From Actinotalea sp. JY-7876 (GTDB taxonomy: Bacteria > Actinomycetota > Actinomycetes > Actinomycetales > Cellulomonadaceae), in assembly GCF_014042015.1 (NCBI RefSeq), contig NZ_CP059493.1, positions 620,001 to 684,000 of the forward strand: a stretch of 64,000 nt of DNA, read 5' to 3'. Each line of letters begins with the position of its first letter. Position 1 is the stretch's first letter. A program made the translations under genes and the position numbers. Positions 9,796-18,963 of this stretch are shown piece after piece. A model generated the notes under the pieces. It was not told the DNA's origin and ran no database searches. It saw only the letters and a list, made by a program, of their open reading frames with translations.

Positions 9796-11880
9796 TCAGA
9801 AGCGGCCACCTCCTCCGCGGCGTCCGCGGCCGCCCCCGCCGAAGCTGCCGCCGAACCCGCCGCCCGAGCGCCGGCCGCCGCCCGATCGTCCGCCGCCACC
9901 GAATCCGCCGCCACCGAACCCGCCGCCGAAGCCACCCCCTCCGAAGCCGCCCCCGCCGTAGCCCCCGCCCCGACGGCTCCCGCCGCCCAGGACCTGGTCG
10001 AGCAGGATCCCGCCGAGGACGAGCGAGCCCACGTCGGTGCCACCCCGGCCGCCGCCGTACGGACCCTGCGGCGACTGCCAGCGTGCGACGTCCGCCTCCG
10101 CGAGCTGCTGCGCCGAGAGGACCAGCTGCTCCGCGCGGCGCGCCGTCGCCAGCGCGCCCGCCGGGTCCGAGGCGGCGGCCGCCGCCGCGTCCTGCGTCAG
10201 GCGTGCGGCCTCGGCGAGCCGGGTCCGTGCCTCGGCGCCGACCGCCCCGCGCCGCGTCTCGATGAAGTCGCCGACCGCCCTGACGCGGGCGTCGAGCCGC
10301 GCCAGCACCTCGCGCAGCTGCGCCTGGGCGCGCGCCGTGTGCTCCGCCTGCTCGCGCGCGGGCGCCAGTGCCGCGTCGAGCGCCGTCTCGGCATCCGTGA
10401 GGCGCCGCAGCGTCGCGAGCGGGTCGCCGCCCGCCCGCTGTGCCCGGGCCGCCGCGAGGACCTCCCGCGCGGGCGCGACGGCGGCGGCGACCGCGGGGTC
10501 GCGCGGCGCCAGGCGCTCGGCGTCGGTGACGTCCGCGGCGAGCGACGCGATGCCGGCGTCGATCCGTGCGCCCGCCTGCGCGAGCTCCTGCCCCGCACGT
10601 CCCACGGCGTCGAGCAGCGTGACGGCCTGCCCGACGGCGTCCTGGGCGCCTCGCGCGAGCGCGACCGCGGCCGCGCGGTCGGTGTCGAGCGCCTCGCGTC
10701 CACGGTCCACCCCGGTACGTGCCGCGTCGAGCAGGGACGCCGCCTGCGTGAGGTTGCCGCGCACCGTGGCGAGCGCCTCGGGGGAGTACGTCGCCGCCAG
10801 CGCGTCGAGCGTGGCCTGCGCCGCCGGGAGCCGGCCCTGCACCTCGTCCGCGCGGCGGGCGGTCTCCTCGAGGACCTCCGGGACGCGCGCCTGCAGGTCG
10901 CGCAGCCGCTCGAACTCCGCGGTCTGCGCGTCGAGCGAGGTGTCGACCTGCTCGCACAGGGACAGGATCTCGAGCAGCATCGCGCGTCGCTGCGGCTCGT
11001 CCTCGGGCACCGCGTCGTCGAGCTGCTGGCGCAGGAGGAACGCCCGCGCCAGCGTCGGCTTGGCGGCCTCGAGGACCTGCGCGAACACGCGCGTCGCCTC
11101 GATCCCGAACTGCGCCTGCGCGAAGCCGAGCTCCTGCTCGGACGTGCGGACGGCGTCGTCGCACGCGACGAGCGCCTGGCCGGCGCGCCGGTTGAGCTCT
11201 TCGGTCGGCAGGCCGGCCGGGCCCTGGGCGGGCACGGTGCGCCGGGCGCCCGCGGGAGCGCGCCGGCGGGACAGGGCGAACGTGACCGCGACGATGACCA
11301 CGAGCCCGCCGACGAGGAGCACCGGCAGGACCGGGAAGCCGCCGCCGGCGCCGGTGCCCCCACGGGCGGCGTCCTGGATGCCCTCAGCCGCGCCGATCGC
11401 CGCGCCGGCCCAGTCGCCGTCGCGCAGGCGGGGCTCGACGCGCTCGGCGTCGATCCGGGCGAGCTGCTCGTCGGAGAGCGGCACGGCGTCGTCGACCGAG
11501 GTCGCGTACTGCCGGTCCTCGACGGCGACGGCGAGCAGCACGTCGTTCGTGCCGAGGCCGGACTCGACGGCCGTCTCGTTCGCCCACTCGAACGGGTCGA
11601 GGCCGTCGAACGAGTCCACGAAGACGACGAACAGCTGGTACGGCGTCGCGTCGGCGAGCTCGTCGAGGGCCTCCTGGACCTGGGCCTCGCGGCCCCGCAG
11701 CGCGCCGGCCGGGTCGGTGATCTCGCCCTCGACCGCCAGGGGCGGCTCGGCGCGGACGGCGGCGTGCGCCGCGCCGGGGAGCAGGGACGTCAGCGCGAGG
11801 CCGGTCAGCAGCGCGGTCAGCAGGGTGCGCGCCGCGAGGCCGACCGCACGGCGGCTGTCGGCGACGCTGCGGCTGGTCAC
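9796..11880 (-). CDS. TPM-domain membrane protein with coiled-coil and Gly-rich tail
   Basis: A 694-residue secreted or membrane protein. A signal peptide (residues 1-41, cleavage near AAHAA) precedes a TPM domain of about 130 residues (ITDPAGALRGREAQVQ, FVVFVDSFDG). A membrane segment follows near 185-205 (FPVLPVLLVGGLVVIVAVTF), then a long Ala-rich helical region of about 380 residues. The last 60 residues are almost only Gly, Arg, Ser and Phe and include many GGFGGG units. TPM domains are found in envelope proteins such as photosystem repair factor TLP18.3. In actinobacteria this layout commonly precedes pspA, and it does so here. Domain calls are firm; function is inferred to be membrane maintenance. 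Confidence 0.86.
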   Translation of the reverse strand: MTSRSVADSRRAVGLAARTLLTALLTGLALTSLLPGAAHAAVRAEPPLAVEGEITDPAGALRGREAQVQEALDELADATPYQLFVVFVDSFDGLDPFEWANETAVESGLGTNDVLLAVAVEDRQYATSVDDAVPLSDEQLARIDAERVEPRLRDGDWAGAAIGAAEGIQDAARGGTGAGGGFPVLPVLLVGGLVVIVAVTFALSRRRAPAGARRTVPAQGPAGLPTEELNRRAGQALVACDDAVRTSEQELGFAQAQFGIEATRVFAQVLEAAKPTLARAFLLRQQLDDAVPEDEPQRRAMLLEILSLCEQVDTSLDAQTAEFERLRDLQARVPEVLEETARRADEVQGRLPAAQATLDALAATYSPEALATVRGNLTQAASLLDAARTGVDRGREALDTDRAAAVALARGAQDAVGQAVTLLDAVGRAGQELAQAGARIDAGIASLAADVTDAERLAPRDPAVAAAVAPAREVLAAARAQRAGGDPLATLRRLTDAETALDAALAPAREQAEHTARAQAQLREVLARLDARVRAVGDFIETRRGAVGAEARTRLAEAARLTQDAAAAAASDPAGALATARRAEQLVLSAQQLAEADVARWQSPQGPYGGGRGGTDVGSLVLGGILLDQVLGGGSRRGGGYGGGGFGGGGFGGGFGGGGFGGGGRSGGGRRSGGGFGGSFGGGGRGRRGGGGRF

Positions 11881-11955
11881 GACTCGATCCTCGCGACCAG
11901 CCGCGCCCCCCGCAATCGGCCGGCCCGACGGGGCGGCGGGCGAGCACGGAGATGC

Positions 11956-12849
11956 TCAGCCGTGCGCGGCGTGGTCCGCGAGCACGGCCTCCAGCACCCG
12001 CCGGGCGGCCGCGGATGCCGCGGCGTCGTCGCGCCGCCGGTCCATCGTGATCAGCGCCTTCCACAGCGCCCACCCACGCGCCCGCGCCCACGTCCCCGCA
12101 TCGGCGTCGACGGCTCCTCGGAAGGCATCCCGCGACCGGCCGTCGAAGAAGGTCCAGGCGATCACGAGGTCGCAGGCGGGGTCGCCCCAGCCGCACGTGC
12201 CGAAGTCGATGACGGCACTGAGGGCGCCTCCGCTGACCAGGAGGTTCCCGGGCGCGACGTCGCCGTGCAGCCAGACGTCCGGCCCGCCCCACGTCGACGC
12301 CACCGCGGCCTGCCAGACCTGCCCGGCGGCCGTGACGTCGACCTCGCCGGCCAGGACCTCGAGGGCGTGACGGGTCTCGTGCTCGTAGCGGTCGACCGGC
12401 CCGCCGCGCCACCAGTTGTGCTGACCCGGCCCCGGTCCCGGCCCTGGCACCGCCTGCAGCGCCGCGAGAAACGCCGCGAGGTCGACGGCGAGCCGCGTCA
12501 GGTCGGCGGGCGGTGCGGCATCGGCGGACTCACCGGGCAGCCACCGGTACACCGACCAGGGCCACGGGAAGTGCCGGCCGGGCGCCCCCGCAGCCACGGG
12601 AGCCGGGATCGGCAGCGGCAGGTGCCCGGCCAGGACGGGCAGCCAGCGCTGCTCCTTCACCACCGCCTCGGCGTACTCGGCCGCACTGGGCAGGCGCACC
12701 AGCAGCTCGTCGCCCAGGCGGAAGGTGCGGTTGTCCCAGCCGCTGCGCGGGACGGGCGTCACCGGGAGTGCCGCCCAGCGCGGGTGCTGCTCGGCGACGA
12801 GGCGTCGCACGAGGTCGGCGGTGATCGCGGGAGCGGCGAGCCGGGTCAT
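11956..12849 (-). CDS. Aminoglycoside-phosphotransferase-like kinase
   Basis: A 297-residue member of the APH/choline-kinase-like fold. The nucleotide loop lies near GWDNRTFRLGDELLVRLPSA, the catalytic loop is WLHGDVAPGNLL with its Asp and Asn, and the metal-binding motif is VIDFGTCGWGDPACDL. This is a large family that phosphorylates small molecules; most environmental members do not confer drug resistance, and nothing in the neighbourhood suggests a resistance island. The ATG at 12849 is supported by the family's N-terminus. It sits upstream of the TPM gene on the same strand, 75 bases away, but the functions look unrelated. Confidence 0.88.
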   Translation of the reverse strand: MTRLAAPAITADLVRRLVAEQHPRWAALPVTPVPRSGWDNRTFRLGDELLVRLPSAAEYAEAVVKEQRWLPVLAGHLPLPIPAPVAAGAPGRHFPWPWSVYRWLPGESADAAPPADLTRLAVDLAAFLAALQAVPGPGPGPGQHNWWRGGPVDRYEHETRHALEVLAGEVDVTAAGQVWQAAVASTWGGPDVWLHGDVAPGNLLVSGGALSAVIDFGTCGWGDPACDLVIAWTFFDGRSRDAFRGAVDADAGTWARARGWALWKALITMDRRRDDAAASAAARRVLEAVLADHAAHG

Positions 12850-13034
12850 CCGGCGCAGCCTAGGAGCGGGGGAGCGCGGTGCTCATCACCATTTCGCGAG
12901 ATCGCCGGGAGATCGGCGGCCGGCTCGACGGCCGCGGCTGCGCGACTGCCGTGCCGTGGCAGTCGGCCCTCACGCGACACCGGACGGGCCCGGGCCCCTG
13001 GCGGTCATGAACGCGCTCCCACTACAGTCGCCGG

Positions 13035-13817
13035 GTGATCCTCACCGTGATCGAGCACACGCCCTCGTGTCCCCTCGACCGCTTCGGCGGCTGGCTGACC
13101 GAGGTCGACCCGGAGCTGAGGATCCGCACGGTCCGCCCATGGGCGGGTGACGAGATCCCTGCGGTCGAGGCGGTCCGCGAAGGTCTCGTCGTACTCGGCG
13201 GACCGAGCCATGCGCACGACGACGTCGGTCTCCCCTGGCTCCCGACGACGCGCGGCTTGCTGGCGGCCGCCGCGACGTCGGGGGTGCCGACACTCGGGAT
13301 CTGCCTCGGCGCGCAGCTGCTCGCGGTGGCCACGGGCGGGCGGGTCCAGGTCGGGGCTCCTCCCGGGCGGGAGTCGGGGGTCATCGACGTGCACCCGCGT
13401 CCCGACGCGGCGGCGGACCCCCTCCTCGGCGGGCTTGCCGCCGACGTGCCCGCCGACCACCCCCTCACCGGAGGGGTGCTCCTGGCGATGCCGACGATGC
13501 ACGCCGACGCCGTCGTGGACCTTCCTCCGGGCGCCGTGTGGCTGGCGTCCTCGCACCTGTACCCCTACCAGGCCTTCCGCGTGGGTCCGGCGGCGTGGGG
13601 CGTGCAGTTCCACCCCGAGGTCTCGCGTGCGACGTTCGCCACCTGGGCCGCGCTGAACGACGACGTCGACGACGCCGCGGTGCTCGCGGCGTACGACGAG
13701 CACGCCGACGCGGTCACCGCGGGCGGTCGGGCCCTCGCGCACCGCTTCGCCGAGGTCGTGCGCCACGCGGCCACGGCGGGCACGCCGAGCACCGCGCAGC
13801 CCGCGCTGCTGGACTGA
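13035..13817 (+). CDS. Class I glutamine amidotransferase-like protein
   Basis: A 260-residue protein with the class I GATase triad: nucleophile Cys90 in LGICLGAQLLA, and His193 and Glu195 in WGVQFHPEVS. It resembles stand-alone GMP-synthase-like amidotransferases, which either transfer ammonia from glutamine or hydrolyse gamma-glutamyl bonds; the substrate cannot be told from sequence. The GTG at 13035 is preceded by a -10-like TACAGT (13023-13028) just six bases upstream and no Shine-Dalgarno, so the message is probably leaderless. It is convergent with the XPB helicase gene and divergent from the APH-like gene. Confidence 0.88.
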   Translation: MILTVIEHTPSCPLDRFGGWLTEVDPELRIRTVRPWAGDEIPAVEAVREGLVVLGGPSHAHDDVGLPWLPTTRGLLAAAATSGVPTLGICLGAQLLAVATGGRVQVGAPPGRESGVIDVHPRPDAAADPLLGGLAADVPADHPLTGGVLLAMPTMHADAVVDLPPGAVWLASSHLYPYQAFRVGPAAWGVQFHPEVSRATFATWAALNDDVDDAAVLAAYDEHADAVTAGGRALAHRFAEVVRHAATAGTPSTAQPALLD

Positions 13818-13842
13818 CCCCGGCCGCCCCTGGCCGGCCGCC

Positions 13843-15495
13843 TCAGCCGCCGACCAGGTCCTCCGCGTCGACGATCCGGTACGCGTAGCCCTGCTCGGCG
13901 AGGAAGCGCTGCCGGTGCGCGGCGAACTCCTGGTCGACGGTGTCCCGCGCGACGACCGCGTAGAAGTGCGCGGTGCGCCCGTCCGCCTTGGGCCGCATGA
14001 TCCGGCCGAGGCGCTGCGCCTCCTCCTGGCGTGACCCGAAGGAGCCGCTGACCTGGATCGCGACGGCGGCCTCGGGCAGGTCGACCGAGAAGTTGGCGAC
14101 CTTGCTCACGACGAGCCGCGTGACCTCCCCCGTGCGGAACGCCGCGAACAGCCGCTCGCGCTCGCGGACGGTCGTCGCGCCCGTGATGAGCGGGGCGTCG
14201 AGGTGGTCCGCCAGCAGCTCGAGCTGGTCGATGTACTGGCCGATGACGAGCACCTGGTCGTCCGGGTGCTGGGCGACGAGCTGCTCGACGACCCGGTTCT
14301 TGCCCGTGGCGCTCGCCGCGAGCCGGTACTTCTCCTCCGGCTCGGCGGTCGCGTAGGCGAGGCGGTCGCCGTCGGGCAGGGTGAGGCGCACCTCGACGCA
14401 GTCGGCGGGCGCGATGTAGCCCTGGGACTCGATGTCCTTCCAGGGTGCGTCGAAGCGCTTCGGGCCGATGAGCGAGAAGACCTCGTCCTCGCGGCCGTCC
14501 TCGCGCACGAGCGTCGCGGTCAGGCCGAGGCGCCGCCGGGCCTGCAGGTCGGCCGTCATGCGGAAGATCGGCGCCGGCAGCAGGTGGACCTCGTCGTAGA
14601 GGACGAGGCCCCAGTCGCGCGCGTCCAGCAGCTCGAGGTGCGTGTAGACGCCCTTCCGGCGGGTCGTGAGCACCTGGTAGGTCGCGATCGTGACCGGTCG
14701 CACCTCCTTGCGGGCACCCGAGTACTCGCCGATCTCGTCCTCGGTGAGCGTCGTGCGGCGCAGCAGCTCGTCGCGCCACTGGCGCGCCGAGACCGTGTTG
14801 GTCACGAGGATGAGCGTCGTCGTCTTCGAGCGCGCCATGGCGCCCGCGCCGACGATCGTCTTGCCCGCGCCGCACGGGAGCACGACGACGCCGCTGCCGC
14901 CGTCCCAGAAGCCGTCGACCGCCTGCTGCTGGTAGGGCCGCATGGCCCAGCCGGTCTCGTCCAGGTCGATCGGGTGGGCCTCGCCGTCGACGTACCCGGC
15001 GAGGTCCTCGACGGGCCAGCCGAGCTTGAGCAGCACCTGCTTGAGGTGGCCCCGCTCGCTCGCGTGGACCGCGACCGTGTCCGGGTCGATGCGCGCGCCG
15101 ACGAGCCCGGCGGTCTTGCGCGAGCGCAGGACCTCCTCGAGCACCGCGCGGTCCAGCGCGTGCAGCACGAGGCCGTGCGTCGGGTGCTGCACGAGCTGCA
15201 GGCGGCCGTAGCGCGCCATCGTCTCGGCGACGTCGACGAGCAGGGCGTGGGGGACGGGGTAGCGCGAGTACTGCAGCAGGACGGCGACGACCTGCTCGGC
15301 GTCGTGGCCGGCGGCGCGCGCGTTCCACAGCCCGAGCGGCGTCAGCCGGTAGGTGTGGACGTGCTCCGGTGCCCGCTCGAGCTCGGCGAAGGGCGCGATC
15401 GCGCGCCGGCACGCCGCGGCGTCGGGGTGGTCGATCTCGAGCAGGAGCGTCTTGTCGCTCTGCACGATGAGCGGCCCGGGGGCGCCTTCGGTCAT
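13843..15495 (-). CDS. XPB-type DNA repair helicase
   Basis: A 550-residue superfamily 2 helicase, related to XPB/ERCC3. The N-terminal region (about 1-180) includes the helicase/XPB N-terminal domain. The motor follows: Q-like motif near MRPYQQQAVDGFWD, Walker A LPCGAGKT (206-213), motif Ia VTNTVSARQW, Walker B DEVH (301-304), LGLTATLVRED (motif III), and the C-terminal motifs VVSKVANFSVDLPEA and GSRQEEAQRLGRIMRP (motifs V and VI). Mycobacteria carry the same gene beside a helicase-associated protein, exactly as here, where that gene ends eight bases upstream. It probably acts in nucleotide excision repair or DNA unwinding. Confidence 0.93.
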   Translation of the reverse strand: MTEGAPGPLIVQSDKTLLLEIDHPDAAACRRAIAPFAELERAPEHVHTYRLTPLGLWNARAAGHDAEQVVAVLLQYSRYPVPHALLVDVAETMARYGRLQLVQHPTHGLVLHALDRAVLEEVLRSRKTAGLVGARIDPDTVAVHASERGHLKQVLLKLGWPVEDLAGYVDGEAHPIDLDETGWAMRPYQQQAVDGFWDGGSGVVVLPCGAGKTIVGAGAMARSKTTTLILVTNTVSARQWRDELLRRTTLTEDEIGEYSGARKEVRPVTIATYQVLTTRRKGVYTHLELLDARDWGLVLYDEVHLLPAPIFRMTADLQARRRLGLTATLVREDGREDEVFSLIGPKRFDAPWKDIESQGYIAPADCVEVRLTLPDGDRLAYATAEPEEKYRLAASATGKNRVVEQLVAQHPDDQVLVIGQYIDQLELLADHLDAPLITGATTVRERERLFAAFRTGEVTRLVVSKVANFSVDLPEAAVAIQVSGSFGSRQEEAQRLGRIMRPKADGRTAHFYAVVARDTVDQEFAAHRQRFLAEQGYAYRIVDAEDLVGG

Positions 15496-15503
15496 CGGTC
15501 TCC

Positions 15504-18020
15504 TCAGGTGGGGGTGACGCCGGCGATGCGGTGCACGGCGACGGTGAGCTCGGCCTCGCGGACCGGGTCGATGGCGCGGACGCGGCCCGCGTCGACGCGC
15601 ACCGGGCGGACCCGGCGGCGTGTCGAGCCACCACCCGGGCCGACGATGTCGAGCCAGACCTCTCGGCCCTCGGCGACGGCCTCCCGCAGCAGCGCCAACG
15701 CCAGGACCGGGTCGGGTGTTCCCTGCTCGTCACCGGTCGCCTGCCACGCCTCGCCGGCGGTCGGGCGCGCGGGCGGGCCGCCGGCCGTGGCCGCGGCGGC
15801 CTCGCGCCGGTCCGCGGCGAGCAGGTCCTTCGCGAGGCGGTGCAGCCGGCGCCGGCGGGCGTCGTCGGCCGCCGGGGCTGCGGGCGCCGCCGGGGCCGGA
15901 CGGCGGCGCGCGCGTCCGCGGACGCGCGCGGCGGTGGGGTCGACGACCACGACGTTCCCGCCCGGGTCCTCGGTGACGGGTGCGAGCCCTCGCTCGCGCA
16001 GCGCGGCGAGCAGGGCGGACGGCGTGGCCTGCGACGCGATGACGGTCGGCGCCAGGAGGAGCAGGCCGAGCCCGCGCAGCGCCTTGTCGTCGACCAGGCC
16101 GGCGAGCAGGGACGGGTCGTCGGCGCGCAGGTACGACGACGCCATCCCCACGCGCAGCCGCCCGTGGCGGCGGGCGACGTCGAGCACCAGGTACTCGAGC
16201 GGCTGCGGCACGCCGTTGCGGGCGAACCGCGACAGCTCGGCGAGCAGCTCCTCGGCGGTGCGTCCGCGGTCGAGCGCGTGGCGCACGCTGGACTCGGTGA
16301 AGCGCACGGTCAGGCCCGCTCCGCGCGACTCGACCTGCGCCGCGAGCTCGACCAGCGCCGCGAGGCCCTCCGACGGGCGGCCGGGCACGATGCCGGTGAG
16401 GTCGCCCTGGAGCAGGAGCTCGTCGACCGCGGGCGGGAGCTGGGCAGCCAGCGCGGCCGCGGCGGCGGGCCCGGGGCCGAGCAGGGCGGCGCCCGCCGCG
16501 GCGAGCGCGCCACCACCGAGGACGCCGAGCGTGGTGGCCTCCGCGAGCACCGACTCCACGGCGTGCACGGGCGGCGCGGAGCGGGGCGTGCGCCAGGCGA
16601 GGACCTCGTGGACCTGCTCCGCGGTCAGGGCGCCGCGACGGCCCGCGGGCGTCCCGGGCGCGGGCGTGGCGGCGAGCACCTCGAGCACGGTGCGCCGCAG
16701 GCGCGGCGCCCACGGCCGCCGGGCCTCGGGGTCGAGCGCGGGCCGCACGGTCCCGCGGTCGTCGCGCGTCCCCACCAGCCACGCCGCGCGCTCCGAGGCG
16801 AACCATGCGGCGGCGAGCACCTCCCAGCGCTCGGGCGCGGGCCGGCGCAGCCAGTCGTCGGCGTCGGCGGTGGGGGCGATCGACGCCTGCTCCTCGCCGT
16901 CGTCGGCCACGAGCCCGGCGGCCCCCGCGACCTCGACGACGAGCGCCGTCGTGGTCTCGTCGGTGCCGAGCCGGCTGGCGACGCGGCGCAGCTCGCGCGT
17001 GCCGAGCCCGCCGGCCCGCAGGACGGGCGGCGGGTCGGCGCTCCAGGTCTCGAGCAGGACGCCGACGAGCCGGACCGCCTCGAGCGCGTGCTGGGCCGAC
17101 TCGGCGGCGACCGTGCGGTCGTCGACCGCCGCGGCGTCGGGGGTCGGCTCGCCGGGCGTGCCGCGGTGCGTCCGGCCGTCGCGGAGCACGAGCGCGACCT
17201 CCCGGGGGAGCACGACGTGCTGGGGGTCCCCGACCGAGAGCAGGCCGTGGCGCAGCAGCCACTCGACGGCGGTGCGGCCCGGTCCGGGCTCCTGGCCCGG
17301 CGCGGGGACGGGGGAGCGGCCCACGGGAGGGCCCCACGCGAGCGCGTCGAGCACGGGCGCGGCCCCGGTGGGTGCCCGGTCGAGGAGCGCGCGGACGGTG
17401 GCCGGGCGCGCGAGATGGGCCGCGACGGCGTCGACGGCCGACCCGGCGTCGTCCGGCGGAGCGGCGCTGACGTCGTCGGGGTCACCGGCCTCGGGTGCCC
17501 GCGCCGGCAGGCCGAGGTCGGCGCGCAGCCGCTCGAGGCCCTGCGCGCTGCGGCGCGCCAGCGCCGTGCGGAGCGTGGGCCCGAGCCCCGCGGGGTAGGG
17601 GCCGAGCACCTCGTCGAGCCCGGGGGCCGGGACGAGCGGGGCTCCGGGCGCCGGCGCGGCGCCCTCCACGACGTCGGGGCTCCACAGCAGCGCCAGGTCC
17701 CACGCGACGGCGACCGCGGGCGCGACGTCGTCGGGCCGGGCCCCGGTGGCTGCGGCAAGGTCCGCCTCAGTCAGGGGTGCGCGGCCGCCGTCGTCGGCGC
17801 GGCCGTCCGCGGGGAAGAGCGCGAGCGCGGCCTCCAGGACGTGCAGGACGACGACGTCGACGCCCGCGAGGGCGCGGTCCAGGCTGGCGCGGTTGGCGGC
17901 GCGCGCGGCGAGCGCCCTGAGGGTCGCCGGTGGCGGGGCCGCCAGGTCGGGACGTCCGTCGAGCAGCGCGGCGAGACCCGCTTCCCCGCGGGCGCGCAGG
18001 TGCTCGGTGAACGTGGTCAT
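15504..18020 (-). CDS. Helicase-associated (XPB partner) protein
   Basis: An 838-residue protein of the family that accompanies bacterial XPB helicases. No nucleotide-binding motif is visible. The sequence is mainly helical and Ala/Leu-rich; the conserved C-terminal part contains LTVRFTESSVRHALDRGRTAEELL and GLGLLLLAPTVIASQATPSALLAAL, matching the helicase C-terminal-associated domain. The tail (REVWLDIVGPGGGSTRRRVRPV) looks like a WYL-type small beta fold. The start is set at ATG 18020 (MTTFTEHLRA); the frame is open further upstream but that stretch overlaps a divergent gene. It is the first gene of the operon with the helicase, so the two proteins likely work together. Confidence 0.85.
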   Translation of the reverse strand: MTTFTEHLRARGEAGLAALLDGRPDLAAPPPATLRALAARAANRASLDRALAGVDVVVLHVLEAALALFPADGRADDGGRAPLTEADLAAATGARPDDVAPAVAVAWDLALLWSPDVVEGAAPAPGAPLVPAPGLDEVLGPYPAGLGPTLRTALARRSAQGLERLRADLGLPARAPEAGDPDDVSAAPPDDAGSAVDAVAAHLARPATVRALLDRAPTGAAPVLDALAWGPPVGRSPVPAPGQEPGPGRTAVEWLLRHGLLSVGDPQHVVLPREVALVLRDGRTHRGTPGEPTPDAAAVDDRTVAAESAQHALEAVRLVGVLLETWSADPPPVLRAGGLGTRELRRVASRLGTDETTTALVVEVAGAAGLVADDGEEQASIAPTADADDWLRRPAPERWEVLAAAWFASERAAWLVGTRDDRGTVRPALDPEARRPWAPRLRRTVLEVLAATPAPGTPAGRRGALTAEQVHEVLAWRTPRSAPPVHAVESVLAEATTLGVLGGGALAAAGAALLGPGPAAAAALAAQLPPAVDELLLQGDLTGIVPGRPSEGLAALVELAAQVESRGAGLTVRFTESSVRHALDRGRTAEELLAELSRFARNGVPQPLEYLVLDVARRHGRLRVGMASSYLRADDPSLLAGLVDDKALRGLGLLLLAPTVIASQATPSALLAALRERGLAPVTEDPGGNVVVVDPTAARVRGRARRRPAPAAPAAPAADDARRRRLHRLAKDLLAADRREAAAATAGGPPARPTAGEAWQATGDEQGTPDPVLALALLREAVAEGREVWLDIVGPGGGSTRRRVRPVRVDAGRVRAIDPVREAELTVAVHRIAGVTPT

Positions 18021-18167
18021 CCGTCCCACGATACGTGCGCGCGTGGGGTCGCCGGTGCGCGGGCGGGGACCCGGACCACCCGCGGCTCGGCCTCCCGGGG
18101 CGGACGGTAAGGTTGTCGACATCGCGTCTGCAACATGGCGCGTCCACGAGCTGAGGAGAATCCCCCC

Positions 18168-18515
18168 ATGGAGATCGCCCGGGACCTGCTGCTGGTCCTC
18201 CACTTCGTCGGCCTCGCGAGCCTGCTCGGCGGGTTCCTCGTCCAGATGAAGCCGAAGACCAAGAAGATCGACGCCGCGATGTTCCACGGTGCGCTCACGC
18301 AGCTCGTCACGGGCGTCGCGCTCGTCGGCATGGCCTACGCGCTCGGCAACGGCGAGCATGTCGACAACCTCAAGATCGGAATCAAGACGCTCGTCCTGCT
18401 GGTCATCTTCGCGCTGGTGCTGCGGGGCCGCCGTCAGCAGAGCGTCAGCACGGGTGTGTGGGGCGCGATCGGCGGCCTGACCCTGCTCAACATCATCGTC
18501 GCCGTCGTCTGGTGA
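18168..18515 (+). CDS. Small integral membrane protein, four predicted TM helices
   Basis: A 115-residue membrane protein of unknown function. Four hydrophobic segments are visible: ARDLLLVLHFVGLASLLGGF, TQLVTGVALVGMAYAL, IKTLVLLVIFALVL and IGGLTLLNIIVAVVW; a short basic loop (MKPKTKKID) follows the first. The start is taken at ATG 18168 (MEIARDLL) because GAGGAG precedes it; an upstream ATG at 18135 lacks such a site. TAAGGT at 18108-18113 is a possible -10. It is followed 63 bases later by the cold-shock gene. I recognise no named family beyond a conserved actinobacterial membrane protein. Confidence 0.75.
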   Translation: MEIARDLLLVLHFVGLASLLGGFLVQMKPKTKKIDAAMFHGALTQLVTGVALVGMAYALGNGEHVDNLKIGIKTLVLLVIFALVLRGRRQQSVSTGVWGAIGGLTLLNIIVAVVW

Positions 18516-18578
18516 GCCGGCGGGCGCGCGGCCGGTAGCCTGGGGCGGTCAGCCTTCTCTTCTCCGTCAGGGGTCCAG

Positions 18579-18962
18579 GTGCCTACCGGCAAGGTCAAGT
18601 GGTTCGACGCCGAGCGCGGCTTCGGTTTCATCGCCAGCGACGAGGGCGACGAGGTCTTCCTGCACGCCTCCGCGCTGCCCGCGGGCGTGACCGCCCCCAA
18701 GCCCGGCACCAAGGTGGACTTCGGCGTCGCCGACGGCCGCCGCGGCCCGCAGGCCCTGTCGGTCAAGTTCCTCGAGCCGCTGCCCTCGGTCGCGAAGGCC
18801 CAGCGCAAGCCGGCCGACGACATGGCAATCATCGTCGAGGACCTCATCAAGGTCCTGGACTCGGTGGGCAACGGCCTGCGCCGCGGTCGCTACCCGGAGA
18901 AGGGCAAGGCGTCGCAGGTCGCCTCCCTGCTCCGCGCCGTCGCCGACGACCTCGAGGCCTGA
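18579..18962 (+). CDS. Cold-shock protein with C-terminal helical extension
   Basis: A 127-residue nucleic-acid-binding protein. The first 66 residues are a cold-shock domain with RNP1 in GKVKWFDAERGFGFIAS and RNP2 in DEVFLHASAL, which bind single-stranded RNA or DNA. Unlike ordinary CspA proteins of about 67 residues, this one has a further 60-residue extension (DDMAIIVEDLIKVLDSVGNG, then a basic stretch and LLRAVADDLEA), predicted to be helical. Actinobacteria have such CspB-like versions. GTG at 18579 is the start, since GVPTGKVKW begins the domain directly. It is one base ahead of the DUF3027 gene, so the two are cotranscribed. Confidence 0.9.
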   Translation: MPTGKVKWFDAERGFGFIASDEGDEVFLHASALPAGVTAPKPGTKVDFGVADGRRGPQALSVKFLEPLPSVAKAQRKPADDMAIIVEDLIKVLDSVGNGLRRGRYPEKGKASQVASLLRAVADDLEA

Positions 18963-18963
18963 G

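Noticed and set aside
11956-12849. Aminoglycoside resistance gene
   Set aside because: The APH fold is shared by many kinases; there is no mobile element or resistance context.
9742-13038. Very long open frame on the plus strand opposite TPM and kinase genes
   Set aside because: High GC removes stop codons on the antisense strand; the frame lacks any recognisable domain and its product is Arg/Gly-rich, while the opposite frames carry clear TPM and APH motifs.
14203-17598. Long plus-strand open frame opposite the XPB helicase operon
   Set aside because: Same GC effect; the minus strand has full helicase motifs.
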